A stretch of DNA of 64,000 bases from Notospermus geniculatus (lineage: Eukaryota; Nemertea; Pilidiophora; Heteronemertea; Lineidae). A program made the position numbers and the translations under genes. Each line of letters begins with the position of its first letter. Position 1 is the stretch's first letter. The notes under the pieces are model-generated. The model worked only from the letters and a program-made list of their open reading frames with translations. It did not search any database and was not told where the DNA came from. The stretch spans positions 22,934-86,933 of the forward strand of contig NMRB01002764.1 of the NCBI GenBank assembly GCA_002633025.1. Reading direction: 5' to 3'. Of this stretch, positions 41,101 through 56,100 are shown in pieces.

Positions 41101-44100
41101 ATTGCTCCTTAAGGTGGCGGTGGAGACAAGCCGGCGTATTTTCCCGCTGAATATGGAAATGATTTGAATGAATTTATTCATAGCCTCAACCGCAGTCGGT
41201 CACAATCATAGCCTGTTTCAATATTTGGCAAGTATAGTTCTTAGGCATGTTAGGCCCTGGATGGTATTGCGCAATACCTCTTTCGACACCTTTCCATAGG
41301 CCACGCCGTTCCCTGACAATAGCTCTGTCGTCGATGATTTTTGAACAGGCTTTGTCCGAACATGAACAACTCCACACGCGTTCTTCATTACCAACCATAA
41401 CAAAGGGCTCGCGGAGAAAGTTGCGGACTTTCTCACAAATTTTCACGAGCGATGACGTCACAGTTATCGTGACTGTGACGTCACCGTTATGACGTCACTA
41501 TGACGTCACAGTTCTCGTGACGTCATATTAAACTTTCGAATCCTTGGTAACGACCAAAAATGGCGTAGCTGCCATACCCTCGTACGCATGTGCTTCAAGG
41601 TAGTTTTTAGCTCAGCTTTCAGCTGAGCTAGTCATATGTATACTGAGTGGCGTCCGTCTGTGTGTGTGTGTGTGTGTGTGTGTGTCGTCCGTGAAACTGG
41701 CACGTTTCGCAACCGCAAGGCCCAGGGTCATGAAAGCCGGTGGAGTGGTAGGCCCTAGGAAGGACTCGAAACAGGACCAAAAATTTTTGCGATCTGACGC
41801 ACATTCTGCTCTCCAGGGGGCATTTTCCGTAAAATGGAAAACCCCAATAACTCAGTCCACAGGCAATATATCAAACTGAAATTGATAGGGTATGAAGCTT
41901 GATTTTTGGTACACCAAGTGCAATGGAAATTAATTTGAAATTTGTTCTCCAGGGGGCGCTAGGTGACAAAATTGAAAACAGCACTATTTAAATTTCCCGC
42001 GCCAGTTACTTTGACGGGTTGGCTGCTCTTTTGTTCATGGAATGAGGANACATCACACATGTTTTATTAACAAAATCAAATCGTAGGGTGGGCGATCAAA
42101 GTAAATAATCGACCTAAGTCATTTAATATACTTTGAAAAACGTTGATGAAGTGTCGAAAACTTTGCACTGAAGTCGCAAATTGCACTGTTTGCATAAATT
42201 AGCGAAAGCAAATATGGCGGCACATGAAATGGAAATGTGGAATGGTTCGTACGGCCAGATCGATGACAGAATCCTCTCAAATTCACCTTCTGTTTTGCCG
42301 TGGATGAGGTTTGTGATTACAATGTTGTGCGAAATCATACCAAATGCTAGAAAATGTATGTATTAGTGCATCATTTCGTCTAATATAACTCCGTTTTATG
42401 CCGGGCCCGGCGTCAAACATTCCGGTCAGTGTTTTCTCACAGCCGCGACGCCGTGACCCAGATCACGTCGATATGCAAATGATCGTGAATGTAGCAAAAT
42501 GTATCAATTTTAATGAGCACTCGAGAATGCGTCTTTGAACAGTCGTGGGGAGGGGGGTCTCAAAATCGGCATTTTAGTGCAAACGTACTTAATGGATGCT
42601 CCCCGACCGGGTAATGCCTAGACGCAAGGGCCCAACGCGCCGCGTAGCGGTCAACAGCGAAGCTAGCCAAAGACTTGTCACGGGTCAGTCAATAGAATTG
42701 GACTCATAGGAAATATGCACCTAATGTTCAGATGGAATATACCGGACGGTTGGTTCACGTTTTTAGTGGCTGTGAACGTAGATGGATACATTATGTAGCG
42801 ATATACCGACAGATTTGCTGGGGACATGCTCTGTGGTTGTCGTGAAATGCGATTTTTGTAAGATTATTCTGATTTGTGACATCATTTTCTATCATCATAA
42901 AATATGTTGACTAGCTGGGATATACATATTTATAAACATTTATTCAGCAACTACTATCATGACGTGGCCGGCTTGCGCATCGGTAGAGCGTCCGGCTATG
43001 AATCTGGGGTGCCGGGTTCGAGCCTTGCGTTAGGCGATTTTTATGCGTGTCTGTTTCTCTGTTTATTTTTTTGCTGAACACTTTTAGTCGCAGGACGATG
43101 AATATCTCTCCAGCCCTTCCCTTTCCCTACATATCTGCATTTTGCTTATAAATACTTATAACCACAGATCCCTGTCAGCTGTCTGCATTCAGAGAGACTT
43201 TTCACTAAAGTCTCTCAGTCTGAATGCAGGGGCAGCTGACGACCATCGACATTCCCCTCCCAGTCACCAAAAATATCAACACCCCAACTAACGTTCAAGA
43301 CTACTGGGTTACATACATGACATAGAGAATATGACTTAAATATAAATCTTCCTGTGGATATGCAAAAAAAGTGCTGAAATGGCCTGGAATTTTGCCTTGG
43401 ATGGCCTGGAAAAGCCTTGAAAAGGCCTGGAAATTTTGGAAGGAAAAGGCAAAAATGAAAGGTGTATGAAGCCTGACATGCCTGAGTCACCTTCCCATCG
43501 CCACATGACTCACCAACATGACGATGTCACCGTTGGCGCCGTGGCGAATGGCCAGCGCGCACCCTTATTAACCTGATTGGCGAATATTCCCCGGTTCTGA
43601 CATGGAGCTAATTAAACTGGCTTGTTAAATGTATGGCCATGTGACCTACTGGCTTCCCCGATTCTGGCCATATGTGGCCATGTGACCTCCTGGCTTCCCC
43701 GATTCTGGCCGTGGCCATGTGACCTTCTGGCTTCCTGATTCTTGCCATCACATGTATGTGGCCATGTGACCTCCTGGCTTCCCCGATTCTACCTGCCATA
43801 TGTGCCATTCCACCTGCCATCTCCTTCACATCATAAAATCTAGAGTCTCATCTCGTGGCTTTCTACCTGTGGTGTGATTTTAGTAAAGTCATTCCTTTGA
43901 ATGATGAAATGATTATCAAGTGCTTCAAAAGGTATCAAATCACATTCAAGTAACAACTTGAATTTCTGTTCCCTTGTATGTTTTTAGGATTTGATCCCTG
44001 CCAGTGAACACGGTGAAATTAATCACGTGGATGACGATGTGGAGCCTTCTCTACGACTCCAGCTTTCCTCTACTCTTTGTGCTGATGTATCAGACGAGGT

Positions 44101-47100
44101 GGAAGACCCGTATGAGTTCACTGAGCCTCCCACTCCCAGACATGCTAGAGAGGACAAAGTGGTTGATGAGGTGACAACGAAAGTTGTGGATTTGTAAGTA
44201 TTAGTCTCTTGATCACCACATGCAATAGGAGCTGTCAGCGAGTTGACCACTAGGTGTCACTAGGGCCCAATTCAATGCATCTAGCGGACCCAGTCATTAT
44301 CGATCGAGCAGCGATCATAATAGATTTCCTGTACATTTGGTCCGCTAAGACTCTACTGCCATCTGTTAGCAATATGCGCGGCTGACTGCTCCTATCGGTA
44401 AATACAGTAGAACTCGCATAACGACATCAGATAAACCTCGTATTCGCTTACACAGTACTAAAACTTAAGTTGCTGTACAATCCGGTCAAGGCCTAACATG
44501 GCATATTGGCAGCTGTATAAACGGTCTATTATGTGTTGACCATACCCAAATCTCCAGTCACAGTCATGACAGTGTAATGGTGGTCTTCTGGTAGCTAGAT
44601 TTGAAAGTGCCAGCCTGAAGAAGACCGCGACGTTTCCTTTTGTATCATCAATTTTTAAACGGTCACTTAAAACCCATCTTTTAAAATCTTTCTATAATAA
44701 TGTTTGATAAGTCCATCTTATACCCGTATTGGTAATTTTTAGCTCACCCGTGAGCTCTTACAATGGTGCTGTGTCCGTCATGGTTGTCGTCCGTCAGCAG
44801 GGCACGTTTCATAACCGCTGGAGCTATTGATCTGACACATGAATCCCTAGGTCATATGACCTATGCTATGACACCAAGTTTCGGTACGATTCGATTCTTG
44901 GCTTGGCCTCCAGGTGTCCAAAAACAAAAACACAAAAAGTGCAATAACTCCTGAACTACATAATGACTGGATGGATACTCTCCAAATTTTTAGCTCACCG
45001 GTGAGCTTTTGACGTAGTGCAGCGTCCGTCGTCGGCGTCCGTTAGAAGGGCATGTTTCATAACCGCTGGCGAATCTGATAAGTTTGGTACACAGGGCTTC
45101 CTCTGGCTTTTTAAATTTTGTAGCCAACCTGTTTAGCCAAATCATTTATTTAGTAGCCACCTAACTTTTCTCGTAGCCAGTATTTTTTGTAGCCATCTGT
45201 TCCCTTCTGTAGCCACCAACCCTTTGGAGAACAACAAAAACAAACATCCTCATCAAAAAACTTCCTTGTTGTTGCCATTCCTATTCCATGGGATTCAGCA
45301 TGTTCCATTTCATATGCACCCACGTGGCTACAGTTACCCCATTCTAAAAATAACCCATGATGTCAACTTGTAGCCCTAGTGACGACTTTAGGAACCAAGA
45401 TGCTGCATACCGAGCTAGCCAGCAGTCCAACGATCGATTCGTATTTCAATCTGAATTCCAGGCCTCCCAGTGCCTGCACATTGCACTATTTTCAGTGCAC
45501 GTGATCAGTGCTGGATGCGAGGTTGAGTGCGTAAAGATGGTATGGGATGTGACTGGCTCTGGTGGAACAGGAAACATGTGCTGACATGGGTGAACAGCTG
45601 ATTTTAGATGGCTGAGGGTTTGGGGAGATAAATGGCTATTTCGTTTTCTTTATTTTTGAGATTCGCCAAAAAATTTAGCCAAATATTTTCCTTGGTAGCC
45701 AAATGTTTTTTAATTTCGCTATTGGCGAATTTGGCGAGCGCCAGCGGAAGCCCTGGGTACATATTACTACTCCTAGGTCAGATGACCTATGACACCAAGT
45801 TTCGGTCCGATTCGATTCTTGGCTTGGCCTCAAGGTGGCCATAGAAACCAAAAACACAAAAATGCAATAACTCCTGAACTAATGACTGATGGTATTCATA
45901 AAAGTTAGCAAATGCTTTTACTTAAGATTTGCATAGCCAGGTCCCAGTGACTGCCTTTTGAGGCGCGCGATCGCGCCTGCGCACCATCGCACACGTAAAA
46001 TAAATCGACTTGAATGAAAAAACGCGCGCCTGGTACTTGAAATGCATTTAAAAATCGCGCGCCTGAGATCTGGCATGTATGGATTGGAAATTAATGCCAA
46101 TGCAGGGCGATGTGAATGTGATCCAATCAGGTTCAAGCTGACATATGTCTCCCCCTCACTTCCTGAAAGAACAATGGCCGGCTTCAATCACCCCGGCCCT
46201 AGGAAGTGCAATTTAGTTCAGCTCAGCACATTTGACAAGTGGAATGTGGCTGCTTTTTTGTGGAATTTGTAACCGAGATGACTAATGATGCAATTCTAGT
46301 TTAAAACTACGTCTTTTGATGCAAACTTATCTCGTATGTCAGACTAAATCACCAGTTTTCCTTACGCTGCCCCACTGGTGAATGAATATTGTGTCATCGC
46401 CACAACCATGGCAGCAGCCAATGGGCGAGCAGTTTCATGTGTGTAACCAAATATGGTCACTTAGTACATGTAATACAATGTTTTGTAAACACTGAAAACT
46501 CGAGTCATACTCAAGTTAGTATTAGGCTTTTATGAATATTGGTCAATGACTGGATCATCTCCAAATTTTTATAATAGGTGTATCTAATTAACATTATAAC
46601 GGGTTTTTGATTTGACCTATTTCATCTGTTCATGGTCAGACAGAGGTCAAAATTCCACAAAAGTAACGAACCTGCCATTATCTCACCGAGCATATTCATA
46701 TCTTGCATTAAAACGTGTATTAGAGACATGAGAGAGGTTCCTTCAAAAATACCAAGTTTCGGCCCAATCTGACATCCAATACGGCCGCCAGGGAGCGTGA
46801 CCTGAAAATCGTCCAAGTGCTATTCTCAGGAACGGCCTGACCAAGAGTGCTCAATCTTGATATTTACCTCCCTCTACTCTAGATGACCTTTACAAGCATG
46901 TCAAATTTCAGCCTGATTAAACTTCCAATATGGCCACCAGGTGGCATAAACCGAAAATCATCAAATGTGGTACAACTCGGAATGACTTGACATTGGTGTA
47001 GTGGGAGCCATGGAGGTGTAGTGGTTCGGGCCTATGTACGACTAGCAGTCTAGAGGGTCCTGGGTTTGAATCCCACTGGGTGTGAGACTCTGGGCAAGTC

Positions 47101-50100
47101 TCTTTGCCTCACTGGCCTCTCTCCACCCAGGTGTATAAATGGGTACACTGGTAGGAAACGCTTGATTGTAGCACTGAATGAGCAGCTCATCTGAGTGCTA
47201 CTGAATGATTTCAAGATAGAGTGGGGTTAAAGTGTAAAGTGTAAAACAGTCATTGTTGAATCAGGCCTCTGGGCGGCTTGAGATACAAGTACAGTGGAAC
47301 CTGCCACATTGAACACCTTCGTACATTGAACGCCTCCATACATTGAACACTATTTCTCGGTCCCGGCAAAACTAAATCTACTTCTGGGGAACCTTGGTAC
47401 ATTGAACACCTGTGTACATTGAACACTTTGAGCTGGTCCCGTGAGTGTTCAATGTAGGCAGGTTCCACTGTATATGAGTATATGTGGATTAACTGTAATG
47501 TCGACAATTAGTAACTTCGCATAGAATGATGGGATGTGGACACTCGAACCATGGAGGGGTACCTATCCATGGTTCGGGTGTGTTTGACGCTCCGAGTCGC
47601 GGTTCGTTGGAGCCTGCCCGGGTCCACATTTGGGGAAGATACGCATGTGCAGAAAGCGCAAAAGGGGTGACATCGTGATTCCACCATGCTCGGCTTGAGC
47701 CAGCACCTGGCATTGCCTGGGCAACCAGAAGGCGGCGTAGTGTGACATACATGTACACCAAACCTTAATTGGGCCTGCAAATAATATAATTATTATAATT
47801 ATTTTAATTGCATCACCCAGGTTATACTAGTTTTTACGGTCTTCATCGTTCCCCATGTGTTCCAGCCTAAAACCGCCTTAGTCGTGGAGCACAGGCCTTT
47901 TTTAGCTCACCCGTGAGCTTTTGACTTTGTCGTCCTGCGGTGTCCGTCGGCGTCCTTCGTCGTCGTTGTCCGTTAGCAGGGCACGTTTTGTAACCGCTGG
48001 AGCTACTGATCTGAAACTTGGCATATATACCCTTAGGTCAGATGACCTATGACACCAAGTTTCGGTCCGATTCAATTCTTGGCTTGGCCTCCAGGTGGCC
48101 AAAACCAAAAACACAAAAAGTGCAATAACTCCTGAACTAATGACTGGATCATCTCCAAATTTTTATCATAGGTGTATCTAATTAGGATACATAACATATA
48201 GAACGGGTTTTTGATTTGACCTACTTTTCAAGGTCACAGAGGTCAAAGTTCGACAAAAGTAATGAACCTGCCACAGTTCTTCATTATTTCACCGAGCGTC
48301 TTCATATCTTGCATGAACATGTATTAGAGGGGTACCTTCAAAAAGTGCTATAACTCAGGAGCGACTTGACCCAGAGCGCTCAAATGTGCCATGTGGCTCC
48401 CTCTAGATGACCTTTAAATGTGCATGTGAAGTTTAAGCCCGATCGGACATCCAATATGGCCGCCAGGTGGCATTACCCAACAGTCATTGAAGTCCACTTG
48501 GGAATGAATTGACCCAGATTGCTCATAACTGACATGAACCTCTCTCTGTCATAACACTATGTATGTCCAAACGGGTGAGCACATGGTCCATGGACCATTT
48601 CATTGTCATTGTCGGGAAAATTATTTACGATAACCATATCACAGCAGTGTTCCACATTTGACGTCGGTTTGCTGTCACAGATTGGTCGTGTCGCAGCGTT
48701 CTGGGAAGATGGTGTCCAGACCACTCAAATGTACTATGTGGCTCCCTCTAGATGACCTTTATGTGCATGTGAAGTTTTGGCCAGATCGGACATCCAATAC
48801 ATCGCAATATGGCTGTATCATGAATTCATCTCATTATTTCAGAAAAAGAAAGGATAAAATGCCAGAGCTCCTAAAGCCAGCTAAGAAATGCAAACAACAA
48901 GAGGTGAAGGAAGATATAAAGAGTGAAATATTCACTAAATGTCTTGGTAAGAAAAATTAATTTAGAATAATAATGTTCAAACTTGCTGAATGTACAAACT
49001 GTAAAATACATCGAATTAGTAGTAATAACTTTCATCCAAAAGACTTGGTGCAGACATATGGTATGAGAAACTACATGTATAATTGTAAATTTGCTGAATT
49101 GTGAATTTGATGACCTCCACACTGACACAGACGTGAACTTCTCCATCGTAACATGCTGACCTGTCAGAAACTGAAGCGAACACATGCACACCGCCATGCT
49201 TACCCGAATCACAGTGTGCAGTTATGCTTTTGATTGCTGATTACCCAGACGGCTGACCTAGAAATTACAAAATTCCTGGAACGTGCATAGTGTGTGTGAT
49301 GTCACAATGACAATGTATCCAGGAAAATTTATGTGATGGATGTCAGCAAAAACTGAGTCGTGACTGCCAGGGCCGCCACGAGTGATGCTGCGTTGTTCGG
49401 TGACATCATGGAATGTTGACTGTGCCAGGTCGAGCCAGCAAATTTCATCACAAATAACGTAAATTACAGCATTTTGTCAATAGAGACATTTACATTTCAG
49501 ATTCTGAGAAGGTTTCAGCAAATTCTGTTGAGTGGTTTTTGTAAACCGTGCCCAAAGTGATTGACGAGATCCATAGAAGAAACCCAGTGAAACCAATATG
49601 TCGTCCTAACCCAAGAGGTGGAGAGGTGCCAAAAGTTCACGCTATTTCCATTGTTTAAGAATAGAAAACATATCTATTTACAGGAAACTACTGTCTTAAG
49701 ATCAGTGTCCTCAGGGAAGCATTCCAAGTACGGGAGATTGAGCCAAAGTATGTAGATGCCATTGTGAAAAGCATGCGGGAGTATGCTGATGAAGCATACC
49801 AGCCTCCTTGTGTTCACCTTGTGAATGTTAGGAAGGAGGAATTCAAGGAAAAACAAGTAAGTATTTTTCTTATGTTTGTAATAAGAAATTTATACCAGAT
49901 TACAAAACAAGGTATCGGTGCAACAAACTTTATACACACCGGTATAAGATGTTTAGTTAGGTGCATTGGTAATTCACGTCAGCCTACTTTTCATTGTTGA
50001 GAGCAATATAGCAGTATTAAAATTGACTAACATATAAACTTTTCTTAAATTACTTGTTTTGAGTTCTGATCACAGTGATTCATCTCCTATCTCTGTAGGC

Positions 50101-53100
50101 AAACGGATACACATATGATATCTTGGGAGGGCAGCATATGGTGGCTGCATGTAAGATCTTGGCGAAAGAGGATAAGAGGTTTGCCACACGACAGTGCATA
50201 GTGTACGCAGATTTGTCCCTGGAAGCAAAGATGATGGTGTCTTCCCAGCACAATAGGACCGGGGAAAACAGAAATTCCTCGAGTTTGAAGGATAAGGTAA
50301 GACTAAAACAAAATACAGTAGAAAATGCATTTTTAAGTTGGATTCAAGCGAACAATACAACGTACAATTTCATCCGACTTGGAAAAAATACGTCTTGTGT
50401 AAGTCGGATAAAATCGAGTTGTGTGAAACAGACAAAATTCTGATTTCTGGCTTGAGGAAGGGCAAAACGGCCAAGTTTGAAGATGGAAATGGATCCAAAG
50501 TACCGATCCAAAACAAACTGAAGAGGAACAAGGTCCGCTCCGACTTGCATGAAAGACTTTTACTGGAAATGTTTGGGGAGGGACCTGGGCATTTGATCCG
50601 AGATGGCCAAAAATCAGACTTTGTGGCGTCCTAGTTATGCAAGTTTTCCAACTTGCGCATCTCCAACTTAAGCATTTTTAGCTCACCGGGGTGAGCTCAC
50701 GATGGTGCAGCGTCCGTCGTCGTCGTCCGTTAGCAGGGCACATTTCGTAACCACTGGAGCTATTGATCTGAAACTTGGTACATATATACCCGCAGGACAG
50801 GTGACTCACGACACCAAGTTTTGGTCCGATTCGACTGCCAGCTTGTCCCCTAGGTGGCGGAAACGAAAAACCCAAAAAGTGCAATAACTCCTGAACTAAT
50901 GACTAGATCATCTCCAAAATTTATCATAGGTGTAGCTAATAATGATACATAAAGTATGTAACGGGTTTTTGATTTGACCTAGTTTTCAAGGTCACAGATG
51001 TCAAAGTTCGACAAAAGTGACGAACTTGCCAAAGTTTGTCATTATTTCATCGAACGACTTTGTTTTGGCCCATTCGGACATCTAATATGGCCACCACGTG
51101 GCGTGACCCGAAAATCATCAAAGTGCTGTAGTGTAATTCAGGAACGACTTGACCCAAAGTGCTCCAATGTGCTATGTGGCCCCTGCAGATGACCTTTATG
51201 TCCATGTGACATTCCGGCCCGATTGGACATCCAATATGGCCGCCAGGTGGCATAACCCCAAAATCATCGCAGTCCTACTTGGGAATGACTTGACCCAGAT
51301 TGCTCATAACTGATATGTACCTCCCTGTGTCATTACACCATTATGTCCAACCCGGTGAGCACATGGTCGATGGACCATTTCATCTATTCTACTGTAGTGA
51401 GGCTAAGTTTCTGGCATTCATTTGTTAACAATAGAAGGTCAAGGACCAGTTGCCGAAAAACATGAAATTTTTGGCCCCCAGTCTAATCTTCGAAGTAGGC
51501 TACCGAACGACTGACACGGAGAGGTACCAGGCCATCAGGCATTTTCAAAAGCTAGTCGGCGGGCCCGTGAACCAAGTAATAATACTGTGACCTAAATACA
51601 AATATAATTAAACATTCTAATTGTGTATTCCAGGTGCAGTTTGCAAGAAGGTGGATGGAAAAATTGGCTGGGGAAAAAACAGAAAAAGAAGCAAGACAAT
51701 CTTGCATTCAAATGCTTGGGATGAAGGTTAGTTACAGTGGCTGTAAGAAACTTAAAAACAAGTTTGTGGGACGCTTAGATCAGGTCAAAATACGTGTTCA
51801 GACTCAGGGCGTAGATCTGGAGTAACAAGCGACCATGAAAAATTAAGTTGCAGTTGTATCCTTTCCAGCTGCAGCTTGGCAAATTGGTCATATTCGCCAA
51901 ATTGGAAAGTTGATAAAATGGTGTCTTTTTACAGCCAGCTGAAGCTGAAATAGTGATGGGTCTGGCAAGCAAAGAACAAGCACTTTATGATAAAATCATA
52001 AAGATGCTTGTAGAGGCAGAAAATGGAAGACTTAAAGACCAAAGGCTCACGGCTTCAGAAAGGCGAGCCGGGATTGTGAGAGTGCCGTGCAACAGATTCC
52101 GGTCGGCAACGAAATTAAGTGACACATCACTGTCAACGTTGATTGATGAAGTGCTTGAGAATGACAGATGCTTGAAATCATTTGCCAAGGAGGCAGAAAT
52201 GGTGGTGAAACTCTCAGTAAGTAATGATTTTGGGAGTGTGGGAATTTAAAAAAAAGATAGATTAGAAAAGTGAACATATTTTACTGTTGGTGCATAAAAT
52301 TGTAATCTATTTCCATGTCCTCATCCACTGCAATAAATTGATTGACTGGTTTGTTTCAGAATGTGCAGAGAGCTTTTGTTTCTGTTACAAAGTGTGGTTC
52401 TTGGGAGGAGGCCCAGGAAAAATACCCAGAGAAGACAAAGAGGGAGAGCTTAATCCAGTATGTGGATTACAATTTCAAAAGAGGGATACCAGAGAATTTC
52501 AGGTGAGGTAATTTTAACTTAAAAGAGTCCCTATGGTGACAACTGGCAGTTCTGGGAATATTTTGGGGACTATTCCAAGGGGAGGTTCTCGCTGGCATCC
52601 ATGTTTACCATAATTTGAATACCCAGATGTGGTAAAAATATGCAGATATTGGATTAAATTGTTTCTGTCAATCTGAGTACCAAGTGCCTCCCAGTAAAAA
52701 CCCCAAAACAAAATGTTCATGCAGATTATCAGAATGTAAAATTCTGCCACTTTGGAACACAAAGCTACATAGCTATAACCCCTGTGGATCTTCCCTTCTA
52801 ATACTAACTTTAAATTATTGTAGTTGTAACAGATGCGTTTTGTCTTCCAGTGCCTTAATGAGGAACCCAAAGTTAGTTGAGGAGACGAGCACAAAGAAGG
52901 TGTTTGAAGAGAATGATGTTAGAGCAGTGCTTGTCAATGATGATGTGAAAGAAATGGGACAGTCTGTGATTGATGAATCGTTCGGGGAAAAGAAACCCAT
53001 TGTTCTTTCCATACTGGACCCTGATGAGGTGATTGTTACTGTTCACACTGTGGTGATAAGATGCGAATAATAAGCTCAGGCATTGAACATTACCAGGAAC

Positions 53101-56100
53101 CTTCCCCCAAGATGCTCAATGGAAAACAAGGATGAGTAAAAAACTAAAGACTACAGGAGATAATAAATGAGGAAACTTAATCAAAAGACAGAAAATCATC
53201 CTAGGCCTAGTGAAATTGACAAAACTTTAGTCCCTACCTGCCATCTTCAGTGCAACTTCAGTGCCTCTCGTTTGAAATCTGCAGAAGCTCAATCAGTTGA
53301 GCTCCTCTGAGGTTTGAGGAGAGCTGTCCACACTAATGAATATGTTGCATGTTTGCATTAAATGGGAATTTTCCTTTTTCAACAGACATGGAAAGAAGCT
53401 GACTTGAAAGAATTCTTGGTGTCCTACCAAAATATGCTTGTCGCCAGAGAGACACAGTTCAGCACTCTCGTAATAATGGGATCCATGGATTGGATTGAGG
53501 ACCAAAAGCCAGTCATAGATGAGTGCAAGCTGTTTTTTCAAACAGAAAAGATGTACATAGTGAATTCTTTCATTAAATGTAAGTAGTGTTGTTATAAACT
53601 GTGGTACATAGTGTGAAAGTGCAAAAAAACATGTGGGGGTACTCACAATCCTAAACTAGCTTTGACAGAAAATTTGAGAGAATCCTTGGTCAAAAAGGCA
53701 AACTTTTAAGGGGGGATTCCCTGCCCCCCCCCCCCCCCCCNNNNNNNNNNNNNNNNNNNNNNNNNNNNNNNNNNNNNNNNNCCCCCCCCCCCCTCTCACC
53801 CAGATTCGTACAGATCATTAAAGATAAAAATTCTTAAAAATCATGTTTTGAATGTTCATTCAATCTTAGTGTATAATTTCCAAAAACATGCTGTAATCAT
53901 CTTTGGTCGGGAAAGACGCCCAACTCAGTGCATTTTAGGTGCATCATGATTGGGTGCCTTTCCTTTCATGCACTAGCACTGTTCATACAAAAACGGGATT
54001 GTGGCTTTTGTGTGATTGGAAACTCCTTGTTTGAAAATCAATCAAAATTTCATAAACTCGAAGTATCATGAATGAGGAGAATTACGACTAGAAATTTCAA
54101 ATATTTCTTTTCAGGTACAAAAGCTATCACCAAATGTGTGGATGGGGCGATCCTTTGCTTTATGAGTGATATCGAGAAAGCAAAAGGTGACCTAAAGGGC
54201 CATGTATCACAATATACGCTGGATGCTATTGTTGTAACCGAGAATGAACCACGAGAAAAGGTGGAGGGTGAAGTTCTACTCAGTTCCCAAAAACCGATTG
54301 AACTAATGAAGAATGTGATTGAGAAATTTTCGAAGCCTGGGGATTTAATTTATTGCCCATGTAGTGGAACAGGTAAGAAGTTGTCATGGACATGCCATAA
54401 TGTACTGTAAAATAACTGCAGCTGGAATATTGAATATACTGTAATCTCGTGTCGTTAGCAACCACTATACCATTCACACAGTGTAATCTTCCAACGAATG
54501 AGAACTTTGGTGGGAGCAGAAGGAACGCCTCTGACCGTGTCCTAGAACTGGTATTATGGAAGAGAGATGAATGAGCCTAATCATGCATCAGGCTCAATGT
54601 GGTCAAGCATTTAATCAGTTCCTGAACTGATCTACGGAACGCTTTGGAAACCTGCGATCAGTTTCATGCACATGAGAGTCTGCGAGCAACAAGCCCTACT
54701 CGATGATGGTTACCTCCATATGACGAGCATTGGTCCGCTCATCCTCCCACAGCTGGGCTTTGGTCTCGTTCCTCTTCATACACTCCACACTTGTGTGAGC
54801 GGATGAAGAGGAGCGAGGTAAAAACCCCTGCTGTGGGAGGATGTGGTCCGCTGGTCTCAGGGCAGGCCTATTGACAAACACTGGACCTGGCTGTGCATAT
54901 ATTACTACCAGAAAATGGCCCATACTGTTCACTAACGGCACAAGATTACAGTAGCTTGAAATATACATGTAGTTGATAACATTCAGCCTAGTATTACACA
55001 TTTGTGACGTATCCCAGCAAAAATCGCACATGTCGCTTGGAAGGTGATCCTCAAAGCACTAGGAACTGAAGTTTGTCTAGGGATTCTTTGAGCCAAGCCC
55101 AGTATGGTAGGGTGGGGTTAAGATAACCCAAGAGAGTTGTCCCTATAGTATTGAAGTGCAGAACTTCTGTACTTGCTTCAGCGTTGGGTTTTTGTAGTGG
55201 CATGTGCATTGGTGTCGTCGTCTGTGCCTGTGTCCATTAACATTTGGTTTCCGTCAGTTAGGCCACAATTATTTTTTTTGTTGTTTTACGGATTTTTTCC
55301 CTGGAAGCCCCTGACAGGAGGGAGGAAAATAAAAATAAAAATAACTTTTTCATTTGGTTTTCACGGAAACCTTGACAGGAGGGTGGAAAATAAATATAAA
55401 AATAATTGTAATTATTTGATTATTTTTATTATATTTGTCAAAGCATGTAGCAGGCGGCTATGAAAAAAATAAAAATGTACAAAAATATAATAAAATTCAC
55501 TCAATGAACGGGAACGAGAATGATTGTGACAACCGCTGTGAATTATTTTCATCAGACAAGGTTTCCAGCATGTCGGCGGTAGAAAAATAAAGCGTTTTTG
55601 TTCCATTATTTTTATTTTTATTGATCGGATAATCAGTTTGTGGGCGGCGGCAAAAAAATAATGCCATTTTTTCAATTTATTTTTATTTTCCAAAATCGGA
55701 AAAACAAGTGCGGCGGATCCGTAAAACAAGAAATAAAATAAGTGTCGCCTTAGCTTGACAGATCAACCTGAATTTTTTTGTGAGGGTTGGTCTCTATGAG
55801 GGGACATTTCCTTTCGACGATCAGCTCTGCCGCCCATCCAAAATGGTGGCTAGCTATGGTGACAAGCGTGAAATCGGTTTCCATTGATTAAGTTGAGAAT
55901 GCTTTGCGCAGTCAACCAAAATTTTTTTGTGAGGTTGGGTTTCTATAAGGGGATGGTTCCTTTCAACGACCAGCTGTGCCGCCCATCCAAGGTGGTGGCC
56001 ATATTGAAATCGTCTTACATTGATTAACTTGAGAATGCTTTCGGCAATGAACCTGAATTTTTAGCTCACCTCTGTGAGGTGAGCTTCTCCCATGGTGTGT

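Noticed and set aside
50338-50634. 98-codon ORF in intron 6 as an additional exon of the plus gene
   Set aside because: It overlaps inverted ends of a pogo-like MITE, has no acceptor or donor in phase, and exons 6 and 7 already join perfectly.
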